Source: Candidatus Bathyarchaeota archaeon
GTDB taxonomy: Archaea > Thermoproteota > Bathyarchaeia > Bathyarchaeales > Bathyarchaeaceae
Direction of reading: 5' to 3'
Assembly (NCBI GenBank): GCA_003662715.1
Contig: QMYO01000049.1
Location: forward strand, 1 to 9,128
DNA length: 9,128 nucleotides
Within the stretch, counting starts at the first letter, position 1. Each line of letters begins with the position of its first letter. The notes beneath the pieces are model-generated. The model was not told the origin of the DNA. It saw only the letters and a list, made by a program, of their open reading frames with translations, and ran no database searches. The translations under genes and the position numbers were made by a program. This document shows positions 1 to 6,243 of the stretch, piece after piece.

Positions 1-116
1 GGTTCTAAAGTGGAAACGGCGTAGGTAGCACACCCCGTTTTACAAAAACCGCAACGGCTGCGGTTGCAAAGGGTTATATCATTTAAGAATTTGTCAATAG
101 AAGAAACATTTTTCAT
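1..116 (-). CDS. Fe-S binding oxidoreductase subunit, GlcF/HdrD-like (partial, 5' end only)
   Basis: Only the first 38 codons are inside the window; the gene continues past the left edge. The ATG at 116-114 overlaps the stop of the FAD subunit (ATGA overlap), and a strong GGGAGG ribosome site lies at 130-125, 8 nt upstream. The visible peptide holds a cysteine cluster, C17, C22, C25 and C29, in the context CGFCKTGCATY. This resembles the first 4Fe-4S motif of GlcF-type and heterodisulfide-reductase-like Fe-S proteins (usually CxxCGxCxxxCPxY). Here the first spacing is four residues rather than two, and Ala replaces the usual Pro after the last Cys. Such proteins pass electrons from a FAD subunit such as the one encoded just upstream to a quinone, ferredoxin or other carrier. 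The tight coupling argues that the two form one complex. The partner assignment is solid; substrate and acceptor are unknown. Confidence 0.85.
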   Translation of the reverse strand, partial: MKNVSSIDKFLNDITLCNRSRCGFCKTGCATYAVSTLE

Positions 117-1483
117 AGACCCATCCTCCCGGGATTCATTATGTTATTTGGATCAAGAGCTTTTTTGATTGCACGCATAACCTCTAGAGCTGAACCGTGT
201 TCTTCATGCATTAGATGGGCGTATCTTATGCCGATGCCAATACAATAGGAAAGTGTCCCACCTAACTCTAGAGCTTTTCTAGCAGCTTCATCCCTAGCCT
301 TTATGTACTTTTCAACGTCTTGGGGAGACTTTTCATTAAAAATAAAGTCTATGCTTACATTCTGAGGCAACATCCAAGAACTTATGCCAAGCGACTTAAT
401 TTTATGCTTTTTAGCCCAGTTTTTCAGATAATTGTAGAAGTCTATAGAGCTATTTACCGGAACCGCCGTATCAATGTTGTCATAGGTTCCTTCCAGATTC
501 ATTATAGAGTACATATCATGTCGCGATAACCAAAAATTTTGAGCTGCCTTTTCACCAAGGTCTATTCCACCGTTTTCTTCAAGTACAGGAATTGTACGTG
601 CCACTTCCGCTTCGACTTCTTCTCTTAAACCTTCATAACCAAGAATTAACCCGGCTTTTGGTATTTTTCCTGCGTTTTCACTAACAAATTCTTTAACACC
701 TTCTTCATCTACAACAAGAATAGTTGCTGGAGACAAACCTGTTTTTAGGACTTGAATAAGCGAACGTTGAGCTGTTTCGAAATCATTGAAGGCATAAAAT
801 AATATTGTCCTCTTCTCTGGTAAAGGCTTTATTTGAAGAGTTGCCTCCGTTATTATTCCGAGAGTACCTTCAGACCCTATGAACAAACTTTTAACATTGA
901 AACCTGTAGAAGATTTTGGCATATTCCGTGTTTCTATGATTGAACCTGTTGGCAAAACTACTCGAAGGCCTAAACTAATGTGTTCCATATCACCATATTT
1001 ACCTGCTCTCCATCCTAAAGCGTTAGTAGCAATACTTCCACCAACAGTTGCGGATGGAAAACTTCCAGGGTCATGGCCGACAGTAAACCTTTTTTCATTT
1101 AATTTTTCTTCCAATGTTTGGATGACTACGCCAGCTTGAACTTTAACCCACATGTCATCCGTGTTTATTTCAATTATTTTTTTCATTCTTGTCAAGTCAA
1201 GAGTTATACCACCATCAATTGATGTTGCTGAGCCGGAGAAGCTTGTTCCCCCACCACGAGGAACTATTGGTATACGATACTTGTTTGCTATTTCTACTAT
1301 TTTTTGAACTTCCTTGGTACTTATTGGCCGAACTACCGCGATAGGTATAGGAAAATCTTTAGGAAAAACCAGCGGAGGGTACCGATCACGCGCATAGCAC
1401 AGCAAGTCATCTTTCTCAGTTAAAACATTTTCTCTTCCAACAATTTCGGCTAATTCGCTGATAATTTCTTTATGAGGATTCAT
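113..1483 (-). CDS. FAD-linked oxidoreductase, GlcD / alkyl-DHAP synthase superfamily
   Basis: Predicted flavoprotein subunit of a 2-hydroxyacid dehydrogenase-like complex, 456 aa from ATG 1483. That start lies 14 nt after the preceding gene's stop with a weak GTGAG site. An upstream in-frame ATG at 1549 would overlap the preceding gene by 52 bp and add 22 residues that do not look like family sequence. FAD-binding (PCMH) motifs are clear: PRGGGTSFSG (about 75-84), GHDPGSFPSATVGG (136-149) and IGSEGTLGI (202-210). The C-terminal FAD-oxidase cap ends in the typical DPNNIMNPGR (444-453). Two family motifs are altered. The SGEHGIG segment reads LSYCIGIG (411-418), and the GHxGDGNLH metal segment is replaced by SSWMLPQNVSI (368-378). 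The enzyme may therefore not use the usual lactate or glycolate chemistry. It sits third in the minus operon and overlaps the Fe-S partner gene, which supports electron transfer out through clusters rather than to oxygen. Confidence 0.88.
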   Translation of the reverse strand: MNPHKEIISELAEIVGRENVLTEKDDLLCYARDRYPPLVFPKDFPIPIAVVRPISTKEVQKIVEIANKYRIPIVPRGGGTSFSGSATSIDGGITLDLTRMKKIIEINTDDMWVKVQAGVVIQTLEEKLNEKRFTVGHDPGSFPSATVGGSIATNALGWRAGKYGDMEHISLGLRVVLPTGSIIETRNMPKSSTGFNVKSLFIGSEGTLGIITEATLQIKPLPEKRTILFYAFNDFETAQRSLIQVLKTGLSPATILVVDEEGVKEFVSENAGKIPKAGLILGYEGLREEVEAEVARTIPVLEENGGIDLGEKAAQNFWLSRHDMYSIMNLEGTYDNIDTAVPVNSSIDFYNYLKNWAKKHKIKSLGISSWMLPQNVSIDFIFNEKSPQDVEKYIKARDEAARKALELGGTLSYCIGIGIRYAHLMHEEHGSALEVMRAIKKALDPNNIMNPGRMGL

Positions 1484-1497
1484 AATGTTGCTCACAT

Positions 1498-2673
1498 TTA
1501 TGAAAATTCTTTTTTCAGCGTTACGTAGATCCGTATTCCTCTCTTGCACAATTCTTCAAAGAATAGTTTTGGTTCGACGCATTTCTCAGGTGGAAGAACT
1601 CCTTTCTGCTGAATTTCACCTTTTGCTATCATCTGAGCAACAATTGAACCAGGAATTCCAACATTGTATTGAGAACAGCTTACACCCCAATCCTTTCTAG
1701 GAGGATATATCGCTTCTAATATGTAGGTTGCTTTCTTACCCTTCATTTTACCATTTACTATAACTTTGCTTATTTCCCAGTCATTTGGAATAACATTCTC
1801 TGGAAAACCCAGCAAGCCACTTGCCTGTAAAACAGAATTAACAAACTCGCGGGGAGCAATCTCCATATTTCTGAATTTTATAGGCTTATTGCTGGCAAGA
1901 TTCATGTCCACCAAAAGTTTGTAATTTATAAATCCTGGTCCACCTTCCATCCAGTCCACATTTTTTACACCCTTATCCTTAAAAGAGGTCGGCAGAGTTA
2001 AAACCTCAGAGTGGAGAGTAACGTAAACTTCTTGGATGCCAACTGGGTCTGGGAACAAAACTTTTTCTTTCCGCGAAAGCGGTGGAATTTCTTTGTATTC
2101 ACCGTTTTCAAAAACTACAGCAGGGAGCGTTAATTCATCCATAAGTGTTGAGAACGACCATGTTACAAAAAAGGGTGGAGCACCCTCAGTGAGATCAACC
2201 CATCCGTCTCGAATATGTATTGAATCCACGAAGTCCATGTTGTCCACAGCGTATCTAGCCATCACGTTTGTTATCCCAGGTTCAGCACCCATGCCTGCAA
2301 TAGCTATCAAACCAGCTTGTTTAAAGTCCTTATCCAATTCCAGCTGCTTTTTAGTTACGTGAAAGAGACCACCAAAGTCCACATAGTTTGTTTTAGTTTC
2401 CAAGCACGCCTTCATCACATTGAGATTATGATAATATTGGACAGCATTAATAACAACATCAACGTCTTTTAAAGCTCGTAAAAGATCATCGTACTTAGCT
2501 GCATCTACTTTTTCGATGGATATTTTTTTGCTTTTAATTTTCTGTGCAAGATTATTCGCTTTATCAGGATTTCTACCGCCGATAATCACTTCAGAAGCAT
2601 TTGATGTTTCTATGAGATCTCTTACAGCACAGCATCCAGTTAAGCCGTATCCTCCCAAAACCATTATTCTCAT
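1498..2673 (-). CDS. Lysine 6-dehydrogenase / saccharopine dehydrogenase-like NAD(P) oxidoreductase
   Basis: A 391-aa soluble dehydrogenase with an N-terminal Rossmann fold, GGYGLTG at 7-13. The second strand ends in GGRN (32-35). An Arg there, in place of an Asp or Glu, suggests NADP preference (inference). The middle segment (DVVINAVQYY, then YVDFGG and GMGAEPGITNVMARY, residues 72-141) and the C-terminal VGIPGSIVAQMIA with GVLPPE (338-363) match the saccharopine dehydrogenase-like family. By overall arrangement it resembles lysine 6-dehydrogenase, which deaminates the epsilon-amino group to give a semialdehyde. Saccharopine reductase or carboxynorspermidine dehydrogenase are alternatives that sequence alone cannot exclude. 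Its ATG lies 6 nt after the stop of the aldehyde dehydrogenase gene, so the two are surely co-transcribed; a weak GTGGT ribosome site lies about 10 nt upstream. The pairing suggests that the dehydrogenase makes the semialdehyde and the neighbour oxidises it. Confidence 0.8.
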   Translation of the reverse strand: MRIMVLGGYGLTGCCAVRDLIETSNASEVIIGGRNPDKANNLAQKIKSKKISIEKVDAAKYDDLLRALKDVDVVINAVQYYHNLNVMKACLETKTNYVDFGGLFHVTKKQLELDKDFKQAGLIAIAGMGAEPGITNVMARYAVDNMDFVDSIHIRDGWVDLTEGAPPFFVTWSFSTLMDELTLPAVVFENGEYKEIPPLSRKEKVLFPDPVGIQEVYVTLHSEVLTLPTSFKDKGVKNVDWMEGGPGFINYKLLVDMNLASNKPIKFRNMEIAPREFVNSVLQASGLLGFPENVIPNDWEISKVIVNGKMKGKKATYILEAIYPPRKDWGVSCSQYNVGIPGSIVAQMIAKGEIQQKGVLPPEKCVEPKLFFEELCKRGIRIYVTLKKEFS

Positions 2674-2679
2674 TTTGTA

Positions 2680-4134
2680 CTAACCACTCTTTGGCTTACC
2701 AATACGCAACAGAATTGTCTTTATATTAGTAAAAGCCTCTATTGTCCACTTTCCAGCCACTGCTCCAACCCCGCTTCGCTTTACACCAACCCACGGATGA
2801 TGATAGTCCCAAAGGAGAACGCTTCCATTGACCACAACTTGTCCAGCCTTTAATTTCTCAGCAAAATAGAAGGATCTGTTTAAGTCTTTAGTATGTACAG
2901 CCATGCTCAATCCATATGGGGTGTCATTAGCTATTTCAATTGCTTCATCTATTGAATTAAAGGTTAGAATAGGTGCAACAGGCCCAAAGGTCTCTTCCTT
3001 ATTTATAAGCATATCCGGTGTAACTTTATCTACAATTGTTGGCTCGAAGTAAAGATTCGTTGGAAAGCCTTCAGCTCTTTTTCCACCATGCAAAATCTCG
3101 GCACCTTTATTAACAGCATCAGCAATATGCGTTTCAACTTTTTTGACAACAGGCTCATTGTTCATTGGTCCCAAGTCTGTATCCTCTTTTAAAGGGTCAC
3201 CTAGTTTTATTTTTCCGGTTTTTTCAACGAGCACTCTAACGATTTCGTCATGAACCTTTTCATGAACAAGTATCCGCTCGTTGGCGCAGCAAACTTGGCC
3301 TGCATTATTGTAACACCCAAAAACTATGTCGTCAACAGCTTTTTCGAGGTTTGCATCATCCATAACTATTAATGGACCATTTCCTCCGAGTTCCAAAGTT
3401 ATTTTTTTAACCCCAGCTGCCCTTGCAACGCTTTCTCCAGTGGTGACTTCTCCCACAAGAAGAAGACCGTCAACATTTTTATTTTCAGCAATTTCTGTGC
3501 CCACAACTGGACCTGGGCCAGTAACAAGGTTTACAACTCCTTTTGGGACACCAGCTTTTTCCATACATTCAACGAACCTTACAGCGCTTATTGGAGTGTA
3601 ACTTGCTGGTTTAAATACCACAGAATTTCCGCATAAAACCGCTTGTGCAACAAACTCTGCAGGCATCAGCCAAGGATAATTCCAAGGAGTAATTATTCCC
3701 ACAACTCCTATTGGTTCGCGTGTTACTAAATATAGCATATCAGGATTTGCATATCCTCGCAAAATTGGGGTTTCCAACCTTTTGAGATCTTCGGCTTGCC
3801 ATGTTAAATTTGGCTCCACATCTTCAATTTCAATTCTTGATTCACGAATTGGTTTACCTTGTTCAAGAGAAAGTTCTCTCGCATAACGTTCAATGTTAGG
3901 CTTCACTATTTCAGCTATTTTGTACATGAGTTTAACTCTTTCAGAAATTGTCAAACTAGAGATTTTCTCTTGAGCGTTTTTTGCGGCGTCTATAGCTTTT
4001 TTTACATCTTCACGGTTTGCTTTAGGAAGAACTGCCAACACTTCTCCAGTAGCTGGGCTTTTTACTTCGAATGTTTCTCCACTTTCTGCGTCGACCCATT
4101 CACCATCTATAAACATTTTAAGTCTTTCAACCAT
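2680..4134 (-). CDS. NAD(P)-dependent aldehyde dehydrogenase (succinate/aminoadipate-semialdehyde type)
   Basis: Classical non-acylating aldehyde dehydrogenase, 484 aa from ATG 4134. This start is chosen because GGAGG at 4147-4143 lies 8 nt upstream of it. The in-frame ATG at 4149 overlaps that site and only adds MEELK. Family landmarks are complete: TPWNYPW with the oxyanion Asn (about 152), FKPAS with the cofactor Lys (175), the general-base Glu in LELGG (248), the nucleophilic Cys in GQVCC (282), and EETFGPV (Glu 381). KPAS in place of KPSE is seen in NADP-using members such as E. coli GabD. The usual GS pair of the cofactor loop reads GE (228-229), which is unusual. It is the first gene of the minus operon and precedes the lysine dehydrogenase-like gene. 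Oxidation of an amino-acid-derived semialdehyde to its acid is therefore the likely role, though lactaldehyde or glycolaldehyde are possible. Confidence 0.9.
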   Translation of the reverse strand: MVERLKMFIDGEWVDAESGETFEVKSPATGEVLAVLPKANREDVKKAIDAAKNAQEKISSLTISERVKLMYKIAEIVKPNIERYARELSLEQGKPIRESRIEIEDVEPNLTWQAEDLKRLETPILRGYANPDMLYLVTREPIGVVGIITPWNYPWLMPAEFVAQAVLCGNSVVFKPASYTPISAVRFVECMEKAGVPKGVVNLVTGPGPVVGTEIAENKNVDGLLLVGEVTTGESVARAAGVKKITLELGGNGPLIVMDDANLEKAVDDIVFGCYNNAGQVCCANERILVHEKVHDEIVRVLVEKTGKIKLGDPLKEDTDLGPMNNEPVVKKVETHIADAVNKGAEILHGGKRAEGFPTNLYFEPTIVDKVTPDMLINKEETFGPVAPILTFNSIDEAIEIANDTPYGLSMAVHTKDLNRSFYFAEKLKAGQVVVNGSVLLWDYHHPWVGVKRSGVGAVAGKWTIEAFTNIKTILLRIGKPKSG

Positions 4135-4180
4135 TTTTAGTTCCTCCATTTGTTACACAATTTTATTTACAAAAGGTTCC

Positions 4181-4190
4181 ATATATAAAG
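4181..4190 (-). promoter_or_regulatory. TATA box of the minus-strand catabolic operon
   Basis: On the minus strand this reads CTTTATATAT, a near-ideal archaeal TATA element preceded by AATAAC. A start about 25 nt downstream, near 4160, would leave a leader of roughly 25 nt carrying the GGAGG site at 4147-4143. This independently supports ATG 4134 over ATG 4149 as the aldehyde dehydrogenase start. The position is inferred from sequence only. Confidence 0.7.
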
Positions 4191-4217
4191 GTTATTATTT
4201 AAATATTTTCTAATGAT

Positions 4218-4230
4218 AACAGATACTGTT
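4218..4230. promoter_or_regulatory. 13-bp inverted repeat upstream of the minus-operon TATA box
   Basis: AACAG-ATA-CTGTT, perfect 5-bp arms around a 3-bp centre. It lies about 28 bp upstream of the TATA box at 4190-4181 and downstream of the Lrp gene. Lrp-family proteins often bind imperfect palindromes of 13-15 bp, and a site upstream of TATA/BRE is the position expected for activation. The assignment to this Lrp protein is inference. Confidence 0.4.
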
Positions 4231-4252
4231 TAGACATTTCATTTATATTTAC

Positions 4253-4258
4253 AAAAAA
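4253..4258 (-). terminator. Possible oligo-T terminator after the Lrp gene
   Basis: On the minus strand a run of six T lies 1 nt beyond the regulator's TAA stop (4262-4260), followed by further AT-rich sequence. Archaeal RNA polymerase can terminate at such T tracts without a hairpin. The next operon has its own TATA box, so termination here is plausible, but the run is short and read-through cannot be excluded. Confidence 0.35.
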
Positions 4259-4259
4259 T

Positions 4260-4727
4260 TTAAATGAAATTTAAGTTCTCTTTTATCACTTTCGCAATGA
4301 TTTGGGTGTTTGTTCTTTCGATTTCAGGCATATTCATAATTTCTTCTAATTTTCTAAGATAGTCTTCTCTATTGCTTGATCTTGTCAGAATAATAAAGTC
4401 GTTTTCTCCAAATAAGAAAAAAACACAAAAGACACCCGGTATTTTTGATAATTTTTGCCCAATCTTTTCGTGATATCCTGGCCCATATTTTGCTCGAATA
4501 AAAGTTATTGTGAGGTAGTCTTGACCCAGCTTCGCAAAATCAACCTTCGCATGATATCCTTTAATAATTCCTTCTTCTTCTAAACGTTTAATCCGATAAT
4601 ATACAGTTGATTTAGGAATTCCTAATTTTTTAGCTATCACCTTTATGGATATTCTACAATTCTCTTGCAATATTTTGATGATTTCTAAATCTAGATTATT
4701 GACTCGTATAACAGATGAGGTGCGCAT
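4260..4727 (-). CDS. Lrp/AsnC family transcriptional regulator
   Basis: A 155-aa DNA-binding regulator of the feast/famine family. The N-terminal winged helix-turn-helix covers about residues 10-60. The LDxxIxxILQENxRIS lead-in, the helix-turn-helix at 27-47 (IAKKLGIPKSTVYYRIKRL) and the wing EEGIIKGY are all typical. The C-terminal RAM ligand-binding and oligomerisation domain (about 73-148) includes FGENDFIIL, matching the G-x-x-D loop that contacts amino acid effectors. The ATG at 4727 has a GAGG site 7 nt upstream (4738-4735). The gene is transcribed away from the aminotransferase operon and stands just upstream of the aldehyde dehydrogenase operon, between two amino acid catabolic arms. 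Local, amino-acid-responsive control of both, with autoregulation, is the natural inference. The effector cannot be read from the sequence; the family includes both activators and repressors. Confidence 0.95.
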   Translation of the reverse strand: MRTSSVIRVNNLDLEIIKILQENCRISIKVIAKKLGIPKSTVYYRIKRLEEEGIIKGYHAKVDFAKLGQDYLTITFIRAKYGPGYHEKIGQKLSKIPGVFCVFFLFGENDFIILTRSSNREDYLRKLEEIMNMPEIERTNTQIIAKVIKENLNFI

Positions 4728-4749
4728 GTGATGTCCTCAGTATATTGAT

Positions 4750-4776
4750 AACCAAACACTTTTTAATTCTTTGGTT
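4750..4776. promoter_or_regulatory. 27-bp inverted repeat over the expected Lrp transcription start
   Basis: AACCAAA at 4750-4756 is mirrored perfectly by TTTGGTT at 4770-4776, with a 13-bp AT-rich centre. The centre at 4763 coincides with the start predicted from the regulator's TATA box at 4795-4785. A protein bound here would block initiation, as expected for Lrp autorepression. As RNA the arms could also pair in the regulator's leader. Which one operates is unknown. Confidence 0.5.
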
Positions 4777-4784
4777 TTTATTAA

Positions 4785-4795
4785 TTTTTTTATAG
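4785..4795 (-). promoter_or_regulatory. TATA box of the Lrp/AsnC gene
   Basis: On the minus strand this reads CTATAAAAAAA, about 60-65 bp upstream of the ATG at 4727. A start near 4765 would give a leader of about 38 nt with the GAGG ribosome site at 4738-4735. A second AT-rich element, TTAAAAAGTG (4766-4757), lies too close to the ribosome site to serve well. Confidence 0.55.
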
Positions 4796-4811
4796 TCTAG
4801 CTTGTGCTGGT

Positions 4812-4834
4812 TGTGATTCACATTGAGAGTCTCT
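4812..4834. promoter_or_regulatory. Two adjacent short palindromes in the divergent intergenic region
   Basis: TGTGA-T-TCACA (4812-4822, perfect 5-bp arms) is followed after 3 bp by AGAG-T-CTCT (4826-4834, perfect 4-bp arms). They lie between the regulator's TATA box and that of the aminotransferase operon, about 45-70 bp upstream of the latter. This is where an activator of the plus operon or a shared operator would sit. Each is short enough to occur by chance. Their adjacency and placement are the only support. Confidence 0.35.
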
Positions 4835-4878
4835 AGGTTGTTTTATTGTTATTAATGTATTATTTTTTAAAGAAAATT

Positions 4879-4895
4879 GGAAAAAGTTTAAAAAT
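4879..4895 (+). promoter_or_regulatory. BRE/TATA promoter of the aminotransferase operon
   Basis: GGAAAAAG followed by TTTAAAAAT has the form of a purine-rich BRE joined to a TATA box. A start about 25 bp beyond the centre falls near 4915, just ahead of the GGGTG ribosome site at 4917-4921, which is 7 nt from ATG 4929. The leader would be very short. An alternative T/A-rich element near 4861-4870 would give a longer leader. Confidence 0.55.
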
Positions 4896-4928
4896 GGCAC
4901 AATAAATTTAAATAATGGGTGTTCCTAA

Positions 4929-6221
4929 ATGGAAAAAGATGAAAAGATTATAGAAAAAGCCAACAAATATTTGATCACATCAATGGTGGATAAAATACAA
5001 CCTGTAGTCATAGCCAAGGCAGAAGGAGCGAAAATTATAGACGGCTCAGGGAAAGAATACATAGATTTTTTTGCTGGAATTTCTGTTGTAAACGCTGGCC
5101 ATTGCCACCCAGAAATAGTTAATGCTGCAGTTAACCAAGCCAAAAAGTTAGTACACGCATGCAGTTACGTATACTATGTTAGGCCAACAATAGAACTCGC
5201 CGAAAAGCTAGCGAAAATAACTCCACCCTCTTTAGAAAAAACTTTTTTTGGCAATAGCGGAGCTGAAGCTGTAGAATGCGCTATTAAACTTGCCAGAAAA
5301 TTTACAAAAAAATATGAGTTAATTGCCTTAATGTGTTCATTTCACGGCCGAACTCTCGGTTCCTTAAGTATAACCGGACAAGCAAGTCGCAGGAAATATG
5401 ATATGGGCCCTTATCTTTCAGGGGTTGCCTTTGTATATCCGCCTTACTGTTATAGGTGCTCATTCGGTAAGACTTATCCGGATTGCGATTTACTTTGCGC
5501 GAGATCAGTTCGCGACGTCATAGATTACTCCACAAGTAAAGGGGTTGCAGCCTTTATAGCTGAGCCTGTTATGGGTGAGGGTGGAATAATACCCCCGCCA
5601 CCTGAATACTTCAAAATAGTGAAGGAGACGCTGGATGAGTATGGGATACTTTTTATAGTTGACGAAGTCCAAACTGGTTTTGGGAGAACAGGAAAGCTTT
5701 TCGCAATCGAACATTACAGCGTTGAACCTGACATTATGACCTTAGCGAAGGGGATCGCAGACGGTTTCCCCATAGGCGCATGCGTATGTAGAGAGGACAT
5801 AGGTAACGCCTTTGAACCCGGGGATCACCTATCAACCTTTGGTGGGAACCCAATCTCTGCAGCAGCGGCGCTCGCAAATATAAAAGTAATGTTAAGGGAC
5901 AAACTCCCAGAGCAAGCAACAGAAAAAGGAGAATATTTAATGAAAAGGTTAAACGAAATGAAAGAAAAATACCCAATTATCGGAGACGTCAGAGGAAAAG
6001 GCTTGATGATAGGTATAGAACTAGTAAAGGATAGGGCAAAGAAAGTCCCCGCTGTAGATGAAACACGGAAAATAAGAGATGTTTGCAGAGAAAAGGGTTT
6101 ACTAATAGGCTCGGGCGGAGTTAAAGGATGTGTTCTTAGACTTCAACCGCCATTAGTCATTGAAAAAGTGCAAATGGATAAGGCATTAAACATTTTGGAG
6201 ACTGCAATAAAAGAAGTATAA
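4929..6221 (+). CDS. Class III pyridoxal-phosphate aminotransferase (omega-amino acid / beta-alanine/GABA type)
   Basis: A 430-aa fold-type I PLP enzyme that transfers an amino group, probably the omega-amino group of beta-alanine, GABA or a related substrate, to a 2-oxoacid. Signatures: NSGAEAVECAIKLAR (PLP phosphate loop), SFHGRT, EPVMGEGG, VDEVQTGFGRTG (Asp 245 binds the PLP ring nitrogen), the Schiff-base Lys 274 in LAKGIADGFPIG, and Thr 303 in STFGGNP. A cysteine-rich loop, C174, C177, C186 and C190, has Zn-site spacing. I recall similar loops in related archaeal and bacterial members, so it is not unique. The ATG has GGGTG 7 nt upstream. Next in the operon is a malonate-semialdehyde dehydrogenase, 22 nt on, which makes beta-alanine or 3-aminoisobutyrate the best substrate guess. 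Some close archaeal class III proteins are amino acid racemases, an alternative that cannot be excluded here. Confidence 0.88.
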   Translation: MEKDEKIIEKANKYLITSMVDKIQPVVIAKAEGAKIIDGSGKEYIDFFAGISVVNAGHCHPEIVNAAVNQAKKLVHACSYVYYVRPTIELAEKLAKITPPSLEKTFFGNSGAEAVECAIKLARKFTKKYELIALMCSFHGRTLGSLSITGQASRRKYDMGPYLSGVAFVYPPYCYRCSFGKTYPDCDLLCARSVRDVIDYSTSKGVAAFIAEPVMGEGGIIPPPPEYFKIVKETLDEYGILFIVDEVQTGFGRTGKLFAIEHYSVEPDIMTLAKGIADGFPIGACVCREDIGNAFEPGDHLSTFGGNPISAAAALANIKVMLRDKLPEQATEKGEYLMKRLNEMKEKYPIIGDVRGKGLMIGIELVKDRAKKVPAVDETRKIRDVCREKGLLIGSGGVKGCVLRLQPPLVIEKVQMDKALNILETAIKEV

Positions 6222-6243
6222 CCTCAAAAATGGAGGCAAAGTG

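Noticed and set aside
1484..1549. N-terminal extension of the FAD subunit to the ATG at 1549
   Set aside because: It would overlap the preceding gene by 52 bp and add residues without family resemblance; ATG 1483 fits the usual N-terminus and spacing.
4135..4149. Start of the aldehyde dehydrogenase at ATG 4149
   Set aside because: This ATG overlaps the GGAGG site that serves ATG 4134, and the added residues MEELK are outside the family alignment.
4728..4928. tRNA, riboswitch or small RNA in the divergent intergenic region
   Set aside because: No cloverleaf or known aptamer pattern is seen; the region is AT-rich with promoters and short palindromes only.
5448..5498. Cysteine-rich loop of the aminotransferase as a novel metal site
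   Set aside because: I recall comparable CYRC...C...C loops in other class III aminotransferases, so it is described in the gene entry but not claimed as new.
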